Positions 26,875 through 35,814 are shown, counted from the first letter of the stretch. The stretch is DNA of 64,000 nt from Glacieibacterium arshaanense (GCF_004681125.1 NZ_SIHO01000002.1:434001-498000), one strand, 5' to 3'. Translations and numbers: made by a program. Notes: generated from the sequence alone by a model not told the origin.

Positions 26875-28383
26875 TCAATTCACCGGCGCTTGCCGACGAT
26901 AGCTCAATGCTTCGGCGAAATGAAGCCGCGTTACCCCTGCGCTGCCCTCGAGATCGGCGAGCGTGCGGGCGACGCGCAATACGCGGTGATAGCCGCGCGC
27001 CGACAGCCGCAGCGCTTGGGTCGCTTGCGTCAGCAGTTTGCGCCCCGGTTCGTCGGGGGTGGCGACTTCCTCGAGCAGCTTGCCGTCGGCCTCGGCGTTG
27101 CTGCGCGCCTTGTGGTTCGCGTAGCGCGCGGTCTGGATGGCGCGGGCTTTGGCGACGCGGGCGCCGACTTGCGCCGAGCTTTCGGACGGTGGCGGCAAGG
27201 TCAGGTCGACGGCGCTGACCGCGGCGACATCGACATGCAGGTCGATGCGGTCGAGCAGCGGCCCCGATACGCGTGCCTGATAATCCGCTGCGCATTTCGA
27301 CGCGCGCGAGCAGGCTTGGCTCGCGTCGCCCAGATGGCCGCAGCGGCACGGGTTCATCGCCGCGATCAACTGCACGCGCGCCGGATAGGTGACGTGGGCG
27401 GCGGCGCGCGCCACCATCACCACGCCGGTTTCGAGCGGCTGGCGCAGCGAATCGAGCACGCCGCGCTGGAATTCGGGGAGTTCGTCGAGGAACAGCACGC
27501 CGAGATGCGCGAGGCTGACCTCGCCGGGCCGCGCCTTGGCGCCGCCGCCGACGAGTGCCGGCATCGAGGCCGAGTGATGCGGCGCGCGGAACGGGCGGGC
27601 GCGCAGCAGTTTGCCGCCCTCCAGCTCGCCCGCCATCGACGCGACCATCGACACCTCCAGCGCCTCGGCGGGCGTCAGTTCGGGCAGGATTCCCGGCAAG
27701 GCGGCGGCGAGCAGTGACTTGCCCGACCCCGGCGGGCCGCTCATCAACAGATTGTGGCCCCCGGCGGCGGCGATTTCGAGCGCGCGCTTGGCGGTTTCCT
27801 GACCCTTGATCTCGTTCATGTCGGGGCCGTGCCAGCTGCCCTCGGCGATGGTGCGGACGGGCGGCGACAGCAGTTGCGTGCCCTTGAGGTGGTTGATCAA
27901 TGTCAGCAGGTCGGGCGCAGCAAGCACCTCGACTTCGCCCGCCCACGCTGCCTCACCGCCTTGCGCGGCCGGGCAGATCAACCCGAGTTCGTGCTCGGCG
28001 GCGTGCAGCGCGGCGAGCAGTACGCCCGGCACCGGCGCGACGCGGCCATCGAGCCCGAGCTCACCGGCGACGACATATTGATCGAGCACCTCGGCCGACA
28101 CCAACCCCATCGCGCTGAGCAGCCCGAGCGCGATCGGCAGGTCGTAGTGCGAGCCTTCCTTGGGCAGGTCGGCGGGCGACAGGTTGACCACGACACGGCG
28201 CGGCGGCAGCGCCAGTCCGATGGCGTCGAGTGTCGCCTGCACCCTCTCACGGCTTTCCTTTACCGCTTTGTCGGGCAGCCCGACGAGCACGAATGCCGCC
28301 ATGCCGCCGGTGATCTGGACCTGGACATCGACGCTGCGTGCCTCGAGCCCGAGGAACGCGACAGTGGCGACATGTGCGACCAT
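26875..28383 (-). CDS. comM: ComM/YifB family Mg-chelatase-like AAA ATPase
   Basis: A 502-residue hexameric helicase that in naturally competent bacteria drives branch migration during integration of incoming DNA; it is widespread in non-competent species too. The N-terminal Lon-like fold carries GMAAFVLVGLPDKAVKESRERV and the segment SPADLPKEGSHYDLPIALG; the AAA domain has the Walker A GPPGSGKSLLA and Walker B LGVLFLDELPEF, with the C-terminal zinc-type Cys cluster CGHLGDASQACSRASKCA. The ATG at 28383 has AAGGAAAA upstream and fits the family start MVAHVATVAFLG. The 3' end is duplicated downstream. Confidence 0.95.
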   Translation of the reverse strand: MVAHVATVAFLGLEARSVDVQVQITGGMAAFVLVGLPDKAVKESRERVQATLDAIGLALPPRRVVVNLSPADLPKEGSHYDLPIALGLLSAMGLVSAEVLDQYVVAGELGLDGRVAPVPGVLLAALHAAEHELGLICPAAQGGEAAWAGEVEVLAAPDLLTLINHLKGTQLLSPPVRTIAEGSWHGPDMNEIKGQETAKRALEIAAAGGHNLLMSGPPGSGKSLLAAALPGILPELTPAEALEVSMVASMAGELEGGKLLRARPFRAPHHSASMPALVGGGAKARPGEVSLAHLGVLFLDELPEFQRGVLDSLRQPLETGVVMVARAAAHVTYPARVQLIAAMNPCRCGHLGDASQACSRASKCAADYQARVSGPLLDRIDLHVDVAAVSAVDLTLPPPSESSAQVGARVAKARAIQTARYANHKARSNAEADGKLLEEVATPDEPGRKLLTQATQALRLSARGYHRVLRVARTLADLEGSAGVTRLHFAEALSYRRQAPVN

Positions 28384-28550
28384 GAATTTTCCTTTGCGGA
28401 AACAGCCACCTGTCCCGCAGCAAAAACCATGACCCTGAAGCCACAGTAGCGCGACAATCGCATCACACAAGCCTGCTACACAGGTCTGCTTGGCCGCCGT
28501 TAAGCCATGATGCCTTGCGCGCCCGCCAACCCCCTCCTAATCGCTGTGGA

Positions 28551-28919
28551 ATGCAGCGCACGCGTCCCACTTTCTTGCAGACGTTGATCCGCAGCGAACC
28601 TGTGCGCGTGGCGCAACTGGCGGCGGGATTTGTCCTGCTGCTCGCGGCGCCGGTGCTGGCGACAGTCCCACAGCCCATTCCGATCGGCATCATCGTGTTC
28701 GGCTTCGGGCTGGCGCTGATCCTGAAGAACTCGCTGTGGGCGCGGCGCAAATATGTGCGCTGGCAGCACCGCTACCCGCGCGCCGGCCGGATTACCGACA
28801 TGGGCATGCGCCGCCGCCGCAAGGTGCCGGCGCCCGCGGCCGTTAATCAGGTCGCGGCGAATTCGGATGACCTGCCGCCGCAGCAGCGCGATGTTGTGTC
28901 GGCCGCAACGCGCGACTGA
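28551..28919 (+). CDS. Small two-helix membrane protein
   Basis: A 122-residue protein with a hydrophobic hairpin: about residues 18-38 (VAQLAAGFVLLLAAPVLATV) and 41-60 (IPIGIIVFGFGLALILKN), joined by PQP, then a basic, Arg-rich cytoplasmic tail. The pattern resembles small PGPGW-type transmembrane proteins, but the assignment is weak. The frame is open to 28515; ATG 28551 is chosen because the downstream sequence is the first with membrane-protein character. Divergent from comM. Confidence 0.6.
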   Translation: MQRTRPTFLQTLIRSEPVRVAQLAAGFVLLLAAPVLATVPQPIPIGIIVFGFGLALILKNSLWARRKYVRWQHRYPRAGRITDMGMRRRRKVPAPAAVNQVAANSDDLPPQQRDVVSAATRD

Positions 28920-28985
28920 CGTCGCGTTGCGCCGACAGTCGCACCAGACGGCTGGCACCCGGCGATTGAAATTGTTAATCATTCG

Positions 28986-29014
28986 TTGACAGGGCTTGTG
29001 CCGAAAGGTGCAGC
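28986..29014 (+). promoter_or_regulatory. Possible promoter with consensus -35 box
   Basis: A perfect TTGACA at 28986-28991 lies upstream of the methyltransferase gene. No good -10 hexamer stands at 16-18 bases, so only the -35 is convincing. Confidence 0.25.
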
Positions 29015-29047
29015 TTGCAAGAGTGCAGTATCTATTGGGGGCTCGAA

Positions 29048-29671
29048 ATGACCGGATTCTATGATCGCCACATCTTGCCGTATGTCATCGGCTGCGCCTG
29101 CGGCAGCAAGCCGATCGCCAAGCAGCGCGCCAAGGTCGTGCCGCTCGCCACGGGCCGGGTGCTTGAGCTGGGCATCGGCGGCGGGCTGAACCTGCCGTTC
29201 TACAACCCCAAGAACGTCATCAGCGTCCAGGGCGTCGACCCGAGCGCCGAACTGCGCGCCATCGCCACCGAGGCACCGCGGCCGCAGGGCCTGCTGGTCG
29301 AAGTGCGCGAGGGCACCGCCGAGGCGCTGCCTTTCGGCGAGCACAGCTTCGACAGCATCGTCTGCACCTTCACGCTGTGTTCGGTACACACGCCGGCCAA
29401 GGCGCTCGCCGAGGCGCGGCGCGTGCTCAAGCCCGGCGGCACCCTGTTTTTCAGCGAGCACGGGCTGGCACCCGATGCCGGTGTCCAGAAATGGCAGCAC
29501 CGCGTCGAGCCCATCTGGAAGCGCATCGCCGGTGGCTGTCACCTGACGCGACCGGTGTCGGAGACGATCAAGGCGGCGGGGTTCAACCTGACCAAGAGCG
29601 AGTCGATGTATCTGCCCGGCACGCCGCGCTTTGCCGGCTGGAGCGAATGGGGCACCGCGACGCCGGCTTGA
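29048..29671 (+). CDS. Class I SAM-dependent methyltransferase (UbiE/PmtA-like)
   Basis: A 207-residue Rossmann methyltransferase with the SAM loop VLELGIGGGLNLPFY (motif I, residues about 35-49), the acidic motif II GVDPSAELRAIA and motif III/IV DSIVCTFTLCSVHTPAKAL. It resembles the Methyltransf_11 group that includes METTL7-like and phospholipid methyltransferase-like proteins. The start at ATG 29048 follows TTGGGGGC. The substrate is unknown. It lies 118 bases before rpmH and ends before that gene's promoter. Confidence 0.85.
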   Translation: MTGFYDRHILPYVIGCACGSKPIAKQRAKVVPLATGRVLELGIGGGLNLPFYNPKNVISVQGVDPSAELRAIATEAPRPQGLLVEVREGTAEALPFGEHSFDSIVCTFTLCSVHTPAKALAEARRVLKPGGTLFFSEHGLAPDAGVQKWQHRVEPIWKRIAGGCHLTRPVSETIKAAGFNLTKSESMYLPGTPRFAGWSEWGTATPA

Positions 29672-29704
29672 AGCCGTATTGCGCGTCCACGCCCCCGCTG
29701 TGCA

Positions 29705-29733
29705 TTGACTTGGGCACGCGCTGCCGCTATGCG
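29705..29733 (+). promoter_or_regulatory. Sigma-70-type promoter for rpmH operon
   Basis: A -35 element TTGACT (29705-29710) and a -10 element TATGCG (29728-29733) are spaced by exactly 17 bases, 56 bases upstream of rpmH. The good -35 and ideal spacing fit a strong ribosomal-protein promoter. Confidence 0.55.
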
Positions 29734-29789
29734 CCCACCCTTGATTTCGGCCAGCTTGCGTTGGCCGCCTTGATTCTGAGGATAATGTA

Positions 29790-29924
29790 ATGAAGCGGAC
29801 CTTTCAGCCCAGCAAGCTCGTGCGCGCCCGTCGCCATGGCTTCCGCACGCGCATGGCAACGCCGGGTGGCCGCAAGGTGCTCGCCAACCGCCGCGCCAAG
29901 GGCCGCGCGAAGCTGAGCGCCTAG
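29790..29924 (+). CDS. rpmH: 50S ribosomal protein L34
   Basis: A 44-residue protein with the universally conserved start [19 protein letters not shown] and the typical [16 protein letters not shown] tail. It is a component of the large ribosomal subunit at the 23S rRNA. It heads the classic rpmH-rnpA-yidD-yidC-engB block. The ATG at 29790 sits after GAGGATAATGTA. In many bacteria dnaA and oriC are next to rpmH, but no dnaA is visible here. Confidence 0.97.
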   Translation: MKRTFQPSKLVRARRHGFRTRMATPGGRKVLANRRAKGRAKLSA

Positions 29925-29962
29925 TTCGCGTTTCGCCGGCGCCGGACCCGATTTCGGCACCC

Positions 29963-30295
29963 ATGATCATCATTTCTGCACGGCGCGACTTTCTGGCGGC
30001 CTACGCCGGCCGTCGCGCGCCGACGCCCGGCTTTCTGTTGCTGGTGCGTGACCGCCTTGATGCCGACCCGCAGATGCGCGCCGGCTTCACCGTCACCAAA
30101 AAAATCGGCAATTCGGTGGTGCGTAACCGGCTGAAGCGCCGGCTGCGCGCATTGGTGCGGCAGGTCTTGCCCGAAGCCGGCATTGCCGGTGCTGACCATG
30201 TGCTGATTGGCCGCGACGCCGGGCTGACGCGCGATTTTGCTGCGCTCGACGCCGATTTGCGCAAGGCACTCGCGAAATGCGCCGGCGCCAAATGA
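29963..30295 (+). CDS. rnpA: Ribonuclease P protein component
   Basis: A 110-residue basic protein that assists RNase P RNA in tRNA 5' maturation. The family signature [13 protein letters not shown] (residues about 53-66) is preceded by [13 protein letters not shown], the RNR motif that binds the RNA. The stop codon overlaps the ATG of yidD (ATGA). Located 38 bases after rpmH, as in most bacteria. Confidence 0.96.
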   Translation: MIIISARRDFLAAYAGRRAPTPGFLLLVRDRLDADPQMRAGFTVTKKIGNSVVRNRLKRRLRALVRQVLPEAGIAGADHVLIGRDAGLTRDFAALDADLRKALAKCAGAK

Positions 30296-30504
30296 TCGGC
30301 AAGCTGATGATCTGGCCGATCCGGCTGTGGCAAGTCACGCTGTCGCGTATCCTGCCGCCGTCGTGCCGTTTCGCCCCCAGTTGCTCGGCCTATGCGATCG
30401 AAGCGATCGAGCGCTACGGTCCGATCAAGGGCGGCTGGCTCGGGCTGCACCGCATATTGCGCTGTCACCCATGGGGCGGCTCAGGCTATGACCCCGTTCC
30501 ATGA
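30292..30504 (+). CDS. yidD: Membrane protein insertion efficiency factor YidD
   Basis: A 70-residue amphipathic protein that helps YidC insert inner-membrane proteins. The family pattern is complete: [19 protein letters not shown], then the [19 protein letters not shown] end, with three conserved Cys residues. ATG 30292 lies in an ATGA overlap with rnpA; the frame five codons upstream has no better start. It precedes yidC by 37 bases. Confidence 0.95.
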   Translation: MIGKLMIWPIRLWQVTLSRILPPSCRFAPSCSAYAIEAIERYGPIKGGWLGLHRILRCHPWGGSGYDPVP

Positions 30505-30541
30505 CTGGCGATTCGTCCTATCAAAATGTTGAAAGTCTGCT

Positions 30542-32335
30542 GTGACCGACAATCGTAACATGATCCTGTTCGTCGTGCTGTCGGCGATGATCTTTCTCGG
30601 CTGGAGCTTTGTTTCCGAGAAATATCTGCCCAAGCAGCCGGTGCCGGTAACCGCATCGGGCGGCCCGGCGCCGCAGCCGACGCTGATGCAGACCTGGTTC
30701 GGTGGTGCGCCGCAGCCGGCAGCACCGACGGCACCGGGCGCGGTCGTGCAGGGCAGCGTCCCCGGCGTCGCCGTCGCGGGCGCTGTTCAGCCGATCAATG
30801 TCGTGCTGGCGCAGTCGCCGCGTGTTGCGATTGAAACGCCGCGGTTGTCGGGCTCGATCAACCTGCGCGGTGGTCGCATCGATGACTTGCTGATGACGAC
30901 CTATGGCCAGACCATCGACAAGAACTCGCCGCCGGTTCGGCTGTTCACCCCGTCGGGCACCGCCGGCGCCTATTTCAGCCAGTTCGGCTGGACCGGTGCC
31001 GACGCGCCCGGCCCCGATACGCTGTGGACGGCGTCCGCGCCCAAGCTGACGCCGACGTCGCCGGTGACCTTGACCTGGACCAACCCCAAGGGCGTGGTGT
31101 TCGACCTGCGCCTCGCGGTTGATGACAACTATATGTTCACCGTCACGCAAAACGTCACCAACCCCGGTACTGCGCCGGTCACCGTGCGCACCTACGGGCT
31201 GGTCAGCCATACTGGCGAGTTCCACGAAAAGGATGCGTCGAACCTGCACGTCGGGCCATTGGGCGTGATGGACGGCCGTCTGAAGGATAGCGAAACCAGC
31301 TTCAAGAAGCTGCGCGAGGATGGCCCGCAAAGCTATGCGACCACCGGCGGCTGGCTCGGCATGACCGAAAAATACTGGATTGCCGCGCTGATCCCCAACC
31401 AGAAGCTGCCGGTCGCGGCGCATTTCGCGGCCGCCGCGGGTGACCGCTACCAGACCGATTTCCTCGACCCCGCCGTGGTGGTGGCACCCGGCGCCAGCGC
31501 GTCGAATGTCTCGCACCTGTATGCGGGCGCCAAGGAAGTTGCGCTGATCGACAAGTATAAGGCCGATCTCGGCATCCCGTTGTTCGACCGCACCGTCAGC
31601 TGGGGCTGGTTCTGGTTCATCGCGCAGCCGATTTTCCACCTGCTGAGCTGGCTGTTCAAACTTACCGGGAACTTCGGTGTGGCGATCATCTGCCTGACGC
31701 TGATCGTCCGCGCCGCGCTGTTCCCGATTGCCAACAAGCAATATCAATCGATGGCGAAAATGCGCCTCGTGCAGCCCAAGATGAAGGAGCTGCAGGAGCG
31801 CTACAAGGATGACAAGCCGCGCCAGCAGCAGGAAATCATGGCGCTCTACAAGAAGGAAAAGGTCAATCCGCTGGCGGGCTGCCTGCCGATCGTGCTGCAG
31901 ATTCCGATCTTCTTCGCGCTGTACAAGACGCTGATGCTGTCGACCGAAATGCGCCACCAGCCGTTCGTGCTGTGGATCAAGGATCTGTCGGCGCCCGATC
32001 CGCTGCTCGTCACCAACCTGTTCGGGCTGCTGCCGTTCCACCCGCCGGGGTTCCTGGCATTGGGCGTGCTGCCGGTGCTGCTGGGTATCACCATGTGGGT
32101 CCAGCAGAAGCTCAACCCGGCGCCGATGGACGAAGTCCAGAAGCAGGTGTTCGCGTTCATGCCGTGGATCTTCATGTTCATCATGGCGCCGTTCGCGGCC
32201 GGTCTGCAGCTGTACTGGGTGACCAACAACCTCGTGTCGATCGCGCAGCAGTGGCTGATGATGAAGAAATACCCGATGCCGGCGTCGCCGGTCATCGAGG
32301 CAACGCCATCGGCAGTCAGTACCAAGCGCAAGTGA
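30542..32335 (+). CDS. yidC: Membrane protein insertase YidC
   Basis: A 597-residue insertase (Oxa1/Alb3 family) that inserts inner-membrane proteins alone or with SecYEG. It has the N-terminal anchor [19 protein letters not shown], a long periplasmic beta-sandwich domain (roughly residues 60-345) and the conserved five-helix core beginning near [21 protein letters not shown], with the core Arg in [18 protein letters not shown] and the C1 region. It starts with GTG at 30542 and its TGA overlaps the GTG of engB (GTGA). Confidence 0.96.
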   Translation: MTDNRNMILFVVLSAMIFLGWSFVSEKYLPKQPVPVTASGGPAPQPTLMQTWFGGAPQPAAPTAPGAVVQGSVPGVAVAGAVQPINVVLAQSPRVAIETPRLSGSINLRGGRIDDLLMTTYGQTIDKNSPPVRLFTPSGTAGAYFSQFGWTGADAPGPDTLWTASAPKLTPTSPVTLTWTNPKGVVFDLRLAVDDNYMFTVTQNVTNPGTAPVTVRTYGLVSHTGEFHEKDASNLHVGPLGVMDGRLKDSETSFKKLREDGPQSYATTGGWLGMTEKYWIAALIPNQKLPVAAHFAAAAGDRYQTDFLDPAVVVAPGASASNVSHLYAGAKEVALIDKYKADLGIPLFDRTVSWGWFWFIAQPIFHLLSWLFKLTGNFGVAIICLTLIVRAALFPIANKQYQSMAKMRLVQPKMKELQERYKDDKPRQQQEIMALYKKEKVNPLAGCLPIVLQIPIFFALYKTLMLSTEMRHQPFVLWIKDLSAPDPLLVTNLFGLLPFHPPGFLALGVLPVLLGITMWVQQKLNPAPMDEVQKQVFAFMPWIFMFIMAPFAAGLQLYWVTNNLVSIAQQWLMMKKYPMPASPVIEATPSAVSTKRK

Positions 32336-33009
32336 CCGATATCGAACTCCCGTCCGACCCGCCCGAAGACCCGCGCGCGCTGGCGCGGCGGCTGGAGGAC
32401 GCACGCCGGGTGTTTGCCGGGCCGCTCGACTTCCTGCTGTCGGCGCCAAAGCTCGAATTCCTGCCCGAGCCCAAGGTGCCCGAGATTGCCTTCGCCGGGC
32501 GGTCGAACGTCGGCAAATCGTCGCTGCTCAATGCGCTGACCGGGCGTCAGGGGCTTGCGCGCACCTCGAACACGCCGGGCCGCACGCAGGAACTCAACGT
32601 CTTCAACGTCGGCGAACCGCTGTCCTTCCGGCTGATCGACATGCCCGGTTACGGCTATGCCGAAGCCCCCAAAGACATCGTGCGCGCCTGGCAGAATCTG
32701 GTGTTCGACTTCCTGCGCGGCCGAGCGGTGTTGAAGCGCGTGCTGCTGCTGATCGACGCGCGCCATGGGCTCAAGCCCGTCGACCTCGACATCCTCAAGC
32801 TGCTCGACAAGGCGGCGGTCAGCTACCAGATCGTGCTGACCAAGGGCGACAAGATCAAGCCGACCGAGCTCGAAGCCACCCGCCTCAAGGTCGAAGCCCA
32901 GGCCCGCACCCACCCGGCAGCGTTCCCGACCGTGCTCGCCACCAGCAGCGAGAAGGGCGAGGGGATTCCCGAACTGCGCGCCGCAGTGATGGCGGCGGTA
33001 AACGCCTGA
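32332..33009 (+). CDS. engB: Ribosome biogenesis GTP-binding protein EngB/YsxC
   Basis: A 225-residue GTPase needed for 50S subunit assembly. The G motifs are visible: G1 [11 protein letters not shown] (residues about 55-65), G2 TPGRTQ, G3 DMPGYGYA and G4 TKGDK, followed by SSEKGEGI as G5. The GTG at 32332 overlaps the yidC stop, giving a 30-residue acidic N-terminal extension before the G domain. It ends the rpmH block. Confidence 0.95.
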   Translation: MTDIELPSDPPEDPRALARRLEDARRVFAGPLDFLLSAPKLEFLPEPKVPEIAFAGRSNVGKSSLLNALTGRQGLARTSNTPGRTQELNVFNVGEPLSFRLIDMPGYGYAEAPKDIVRAWQNLVFDFLRGRAVLKRVLLLIDARHGLKPVDLDILKLLDKAAVSYQIVLTKGDKIKPTELEATRLKVEAQARTHPAAFPTVLATSSEKGEGIPELRAAVMAAVNA

Positions 33010-33012
33010 CCG

Positions 33013-33396
33013 CTACGGGCTGGCGTGACAGCCGGCGGGCAGCTCAAGCCAAACACAGCGATTGCTGCTCGAAGCCGACATCGTCGGCGTCGGCGGATCG
33101 CTGAACCCGCCTGCCGCGATGCCGGTCATGCCGGGGAAGATGTCGGCCTTCCAGAACAGCGTCGTGCCGCAGCGCGCGCAGAACGACCGTGCCGCCGGCG
33201 GCGTGACAGGCACCTGATAGACCAGCGCCGCGCCTATGGTCTCCACGACATCGTCATCGCGCACATAGACCTGCCAGCCGAACGCACTGCCGGTGCGGCG
33301 CTTACAGCTGTCGCAGTGGCAAATCGCGCTCATCAACGGCGCACCGGCAATCGTGATCGTCAGGTCGCCGCAGCAGCAACGGGCGGTTTGGGTCAT
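33013..33396 (-). CDS. GFA (glutathione-dependent formaldehyde-activating) family protein
   Basis: A 127-residue Zn-binding Mss4-like protein. The paired Cys motifs are RCCCGDLTI, CHCDSCKRRTG and FCARCGTTLFW, the usual zinc ligands of the GFA/CENP-V family. Many members are not formaldehyde-activating enzymes, so the name indicates fold only. The ATG at 33396 fits the family N-terminus (MTQTARCCCGDL). It is convergent with engB, with three bases between the two stop codons. Confidence 0.9.
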   Translation of the reverse strand: MTQTARCCCGDLTITIAGAPLMSAICHCDSCKRRTGSAFGWQVYVRDDDVVETIGAALVYQVPVTPPAARSFCARCGTTLFWKADIFPGMTGIAAGGFSDPPTPTMSASSSNRCVWLELPAGCHASP

Positions 33397-33469
33397 GACG
33401 CAGCCTCCTCGCGGCGCGAACATAAACGCGCCAGCGGCGGCGTGGCAATTCTGTCGTTGACGGGGGGAA

Positions 33470-33505
33470 GGGCCTCCGGCGGATAGGGGTGACCCCTGCG
33501 CCCGG
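33470..33505 (+). repeat. Palindromic repeat, degenerate copy 4
   Basis: Divergent plus-strand copy: flank GGGCCTCCGGCGGATAGG, core AGGGGTGACCCCT (6-bp stem around GA) and end GCGCCCGG. The core remains self-complementary despite drift. Its orientation is opposite to the minus-strand gene whose stop it abuts. Confidence 0.7.
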
Positions 33506-33916
33506 TTATTTGCAGGCGGCGATGAGCGGCTTGAGGTGTTGTGCGGCGCCGGTGCCCGGGACGGGTGGATTGTTGTTCACCGATACCGACTGGCCGCGCA
33601 GCAACGCCCGGATGAATGGGTGATCGGCCGCCACAGGCGCGACGAGTTGCGGCATGTCACCATCGAAGACGACCGCCGGCACACGGTAGCTTTTGCCATT
33701 GGCCTTGAGGACAACCGGCACGGTGGCACCGGACGCGGCGGCGACATCCGACCAAATGATGACGTCGAGCCTGCCGCTGGTGGTGCAGTCGATCCGCAAA
33801 TCACGCGAGTCGGTTTCGGCAACGCCGTGGATGATGCTCTCGCCGGGAATATAGGTCACCCATGCGAACGGCTGCGGGTTCGCCGCGGCCAGCATTAAGA
33901 AAATCGCGTACAGCAT
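33506..33916 (-). CDS. Hypothetical exported protein
   Basis: A 136-residue protein with a short hydrophobic N-terminus (MLYAIFLMLAAANPQ) that is probably a signal peptide. The mature part has no recognised domain; it contains several beta-strand-like stretches (DLRIDCTTSGRLDVIIWSDV, SYRVPAVVFDGDM) and two Cys, one near the middle and one at the C-terminus, which could form a disulfide in the periplasm. The ATG has no strong ribosome-binding site. Repeat copies border it on both sides. I assign no function. Confidence 0.6.
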   Translation of the reverse strand: MLYAIFLMLAAANPQPFAWVTYIPGESIIHGVAETDSRDLRIDCTTSGRLDVIIWSDVAAASGATVPVVLKANGKSYRVPAVVFDGDMPQLVAPVAADHPFIRALLRGQSVSVNNNPPVPGTGAAQHLKPLIAACK

Positions 33917-33962
33917 CGCGCCACTTTGTCAGCGTAAGCCCGCCGCAGCAACAAAGTACAAA

Positions 33963-33999
33963 TGGGTGCAGGCCTCAGGCCTGCCCGCCGGAGGCCCTT
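33963..33999 (-). repeat. Palindromic 3'-end repeat, copy 5 (single)
   Basis: Minus-strand copy two bases past the desaturase stop codon (34002-34004) in transcription order. The core is GCAGGCCTGAGGCCTGC, identical to copies 2, 6b and 7b. No opposing partner is present. Confidence 0.9.
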
Positions 34000-34001
34000 T
34001 C

Positions 34002-34880
34002 TCAGCCCTTCAACCCACCCAGCTCGCAACCCCGCGCCTCCAATATCGGCCGCAGTTCGCGAAAGGCGGCGGGCGTCCAGTTGAGGCGGATGTTGGGATA
34101 GAGGTGGTGGATGATGTGGTATTGCATGCCGCTCGACCCGATGTTGCCCCATATGCTGCGGAACGCGCGGGTTTCGCGGTAGCGGCCGGTCTCGGTGGCG
34201 GGGTGGTGGGGCGCCCAGCTCAGGTAGAAATTGATGTAGGTAATGGCGATCTGGCGCGGCAGCCACCACAGCAACGCCGCTTCGATGGCGTAGCCGCTCC
34301 ACGCGAGGCCGCAGAGCAGCGCGAGGTTGAAGAGGTTCATCAGCACCGCGTCGATCATCGCCGCCTTGGCGTCGGGCGTGCCGAGCGCCATCAGGATCTG
34401 GCCGTAGCGTTTCGAGCCGGCGCCACGCGGCTGGCGGTTTTGCAGCGATTTCCAGATGGCGGCGGCGGCGCTGGGGGCATGGACATTATAGTCGGGGTCG
34501 AGCGCCGGGTCATTGGCGTGGCGGTGGTGTTCAAGGTGCGTGGTGCGCGCGGTGCGGAACGGCAGGCCGAGCGGGAAGATGACAATATGGCCGAACAGTT
34601 CGTTGAGCCAGTGCCAGCGCGATGAGCGCGGCACGATGATATCGTGTTGGGCATCGTGCGACGGCAGGTAGCTCTGCGTGACGCAAACGCAGGCGATGAT
34701 GAAACCGGCCCATAGCGGCAGCGCGCCGGTCAGCGTCAGCGGCCACAGCGCCAGCCATAGCGTGAAGTTGCCGAGGCCCCAGGCGATCATCAGCCACGGC
34801 GTGCCGCCAATGTATTTTTCGGCGATGGCCTTTTCGCGGGCGCGCAGCGTGGCGGTATCCACCGGTAGCTGGACCGTCAT
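34002..34880 (-). CDS. Fatty acid desaturase-family membrane protein
   Basis: A 292-residue di-iron membrane enzyme. The three histidine clusters are visible: HDAQHD near residue 75, HLEHHRH near residue 114 and the C-terminal QYHIIHHLYPNI near residue 252. Four to six hydrophobic helices surround them. Members desaturate or hydroxylate acyl chains, and related carotenoid hydroxylases use the same fold, so the substrate is open. The start overlaps the stop of the upstream 63-residue membrane protein gene (ATGA). A repeat copy follows the stop. Confidence 0.87.
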   Translation of the reverse strand: MTVQLPVDTATLRAREKAIAEKYIGGTPWLMIAWGLGNFTLWLALWPLTLTGALPLWAGFIIACVCVTQSYLPSHDAQHDIIVPRSSRWHWLNELFGHIVIFPLGLPFRTARTTHLEHHRHANDPALDPDYNVHAPSAAAAIWKSLQNRQPRGAGSKRYGQILMALGTPDAKAAMIDAVLMNLFNLALLCGLAWSGYAIEAALLWWLPRQIAITYINFYLSWAPHHPATETGRYRETRAFRSIWGNIGSSGMQYHIIHHLYPNIRLNWTPAAFRELRPILEARGCELGGLKG

Positions 34881-35068
34881 ATCCAGCTGCCCCGCAGGTT
34901 GGCGATGGCGCCGAGCGTGCCGCCGACCAGCAACCCGGCGAGCATAGGCGTCAGCCCGAACGGCGGCGTCAGTCCGGTGCGCGTGATGATCTGCACGGCC
35001 AGCGGCGCCAGAAAGCCCAGCCCGAACAGCAGCGGCTGCAACGTCAGCAATAAGCGGATTATGGCCAT
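34877..35068 (-). CDS. Small two-helix membrane protein coupled to desaturase
   Basis: A 63-residue protein made of two hydrophobic stretches (about residues 4-27 and 37-58) with a Thr-Pro-rich turn between them. GGGGAATG precedes the ATG at 35068. The stop overlaps the desaturase start by ATGA, so the two proteins are probably made together; it could be an accessory or anchoring subunit. I recognise no family. Confidence 0.65.
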   Translation of the reverse strand: MAIIRLLLTLQPLLFGLGFLAPLAVQIITRTGLTPPFGLTPMLAGLLVGGTLGAIANLRGSWI

Positions 35069-35150
35069 GGCATTCCCCAGTTACGGGCCCCCGTGGCGGT
35101 TCACCCGCCTTGGATAATGCGTATCACAACTCCGCAAAATTGCAAGCGCG

Positions 35151-35645
35151 CTACTTTGCCGCGACGTAGCCGCGCTGCGTCATGCAGGCGCCGTAGCTGT
35201 TTTCCCACGCTGTCGCCTTCGCCTGTTGCTGCGTCGTTGCGGTCTGCTGCGCCTTGGCGGTTTCGCGGCGGCCCTGGCGGACTTTGGCGCCGCCAACCAT
35301 CGTTCCGGCGACCGCGCCGGCCTGCGCCTGGTCTTGGCGATGCTGGTCCTGCACCCCCTGCGGTGCATAGGGATGGTTGTTGTTCTGCGCGACGCCCACC
35401 GCGCCGCCGGTGACCGCGCCGACGGCGGCACCGCTGACGCGCGCGCCGGCGTTGGGGTTGGTCATTGGCGGCGGCGGCGTCTGCCCGGGCACATAGCCGG
35501 TGGCCTGCGTTGCGGCGCTGCTGCACGCCGACTGGTCGACGGCCATCTGGTCGGTTGCCGGTACGGGTGCGACGGTGGTCTGCGCAGCGGCGGGCAGCGC
35601 GACGCATGCCGCGAGCGCGATGATCGTGTGGAGGATGCGAGCCAT
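35151..35645 (-). CDS. Exported glycine-zipper-like protein
   Basis: A 164-residue protein with a signal peptide (MARILHTIIALAACVALPAAAQ). The middle has a Gly-rich, Ala-rich stretch, NAGARVSGAAVGAVTGGAVGVA, followed later by GAVAGTMVGGAKVRQGRRETAK, the pattern of glycine-zipper (YMGG-like) outer-membrane-associated proteins. A Cys near residue 42 and one in the C-terminal SYGACMTQRGY may pair. The ATG at 35645 has AGGGGAG upstream. The frame open to 35732 adds an unlikely leader. Function unknown. Confidence 0.75.
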   Translation of the reverse strand: MARILHTIIALAACVALPAAAQTTVAPVPATDQMAVDQSACSSAATQATGYVPGQTPPPPMTNPNAGARVSGAAVGAVTGGAVGVAQNNNHPYAPQGVQDQHRQDQAQAGAVAGTMVGGAKVRQGRRETAKAQQTATTQQQAKATAWENSYGACMTQRGYVAAK

Positions 35646-35814
35646 GAATATTCTCCCCTGAGCGATGCGACAGCCTGCCGCATGGTCCGAGGTAACAGAT
35701 GCATGGCTTGCCGATTGGCAAGAAATGGACAATTCGGCCGCAGCGCGGATTGCGCTTACCCGCGTGCCTGAAATGCTCTAACCCTTGGGCAAACAACCTT
35801 GAGGGAGCCCCGCC

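Noticed and set aside
26384-27946. Frame joining DUF805 copy B to a 350-codon leader
   Set aside because: The leader is an out-of-frame reading of comM. The DUF805 start at 26851 is confirmed by alignment to copy A.
29701-30541. Replication origin next to rpmH
   Set aside because: No dnaA gene and no cluster of DnaA boxes (TTATCCACA) is visible around rpmH-rnpA.
30521-32449. Open frame of 642 codons opposite yidC
   Set aside because: Purely antisense to yidC, with the same low-complexity composition as other shadow frames; no ribosome-binding site or neighbour support.
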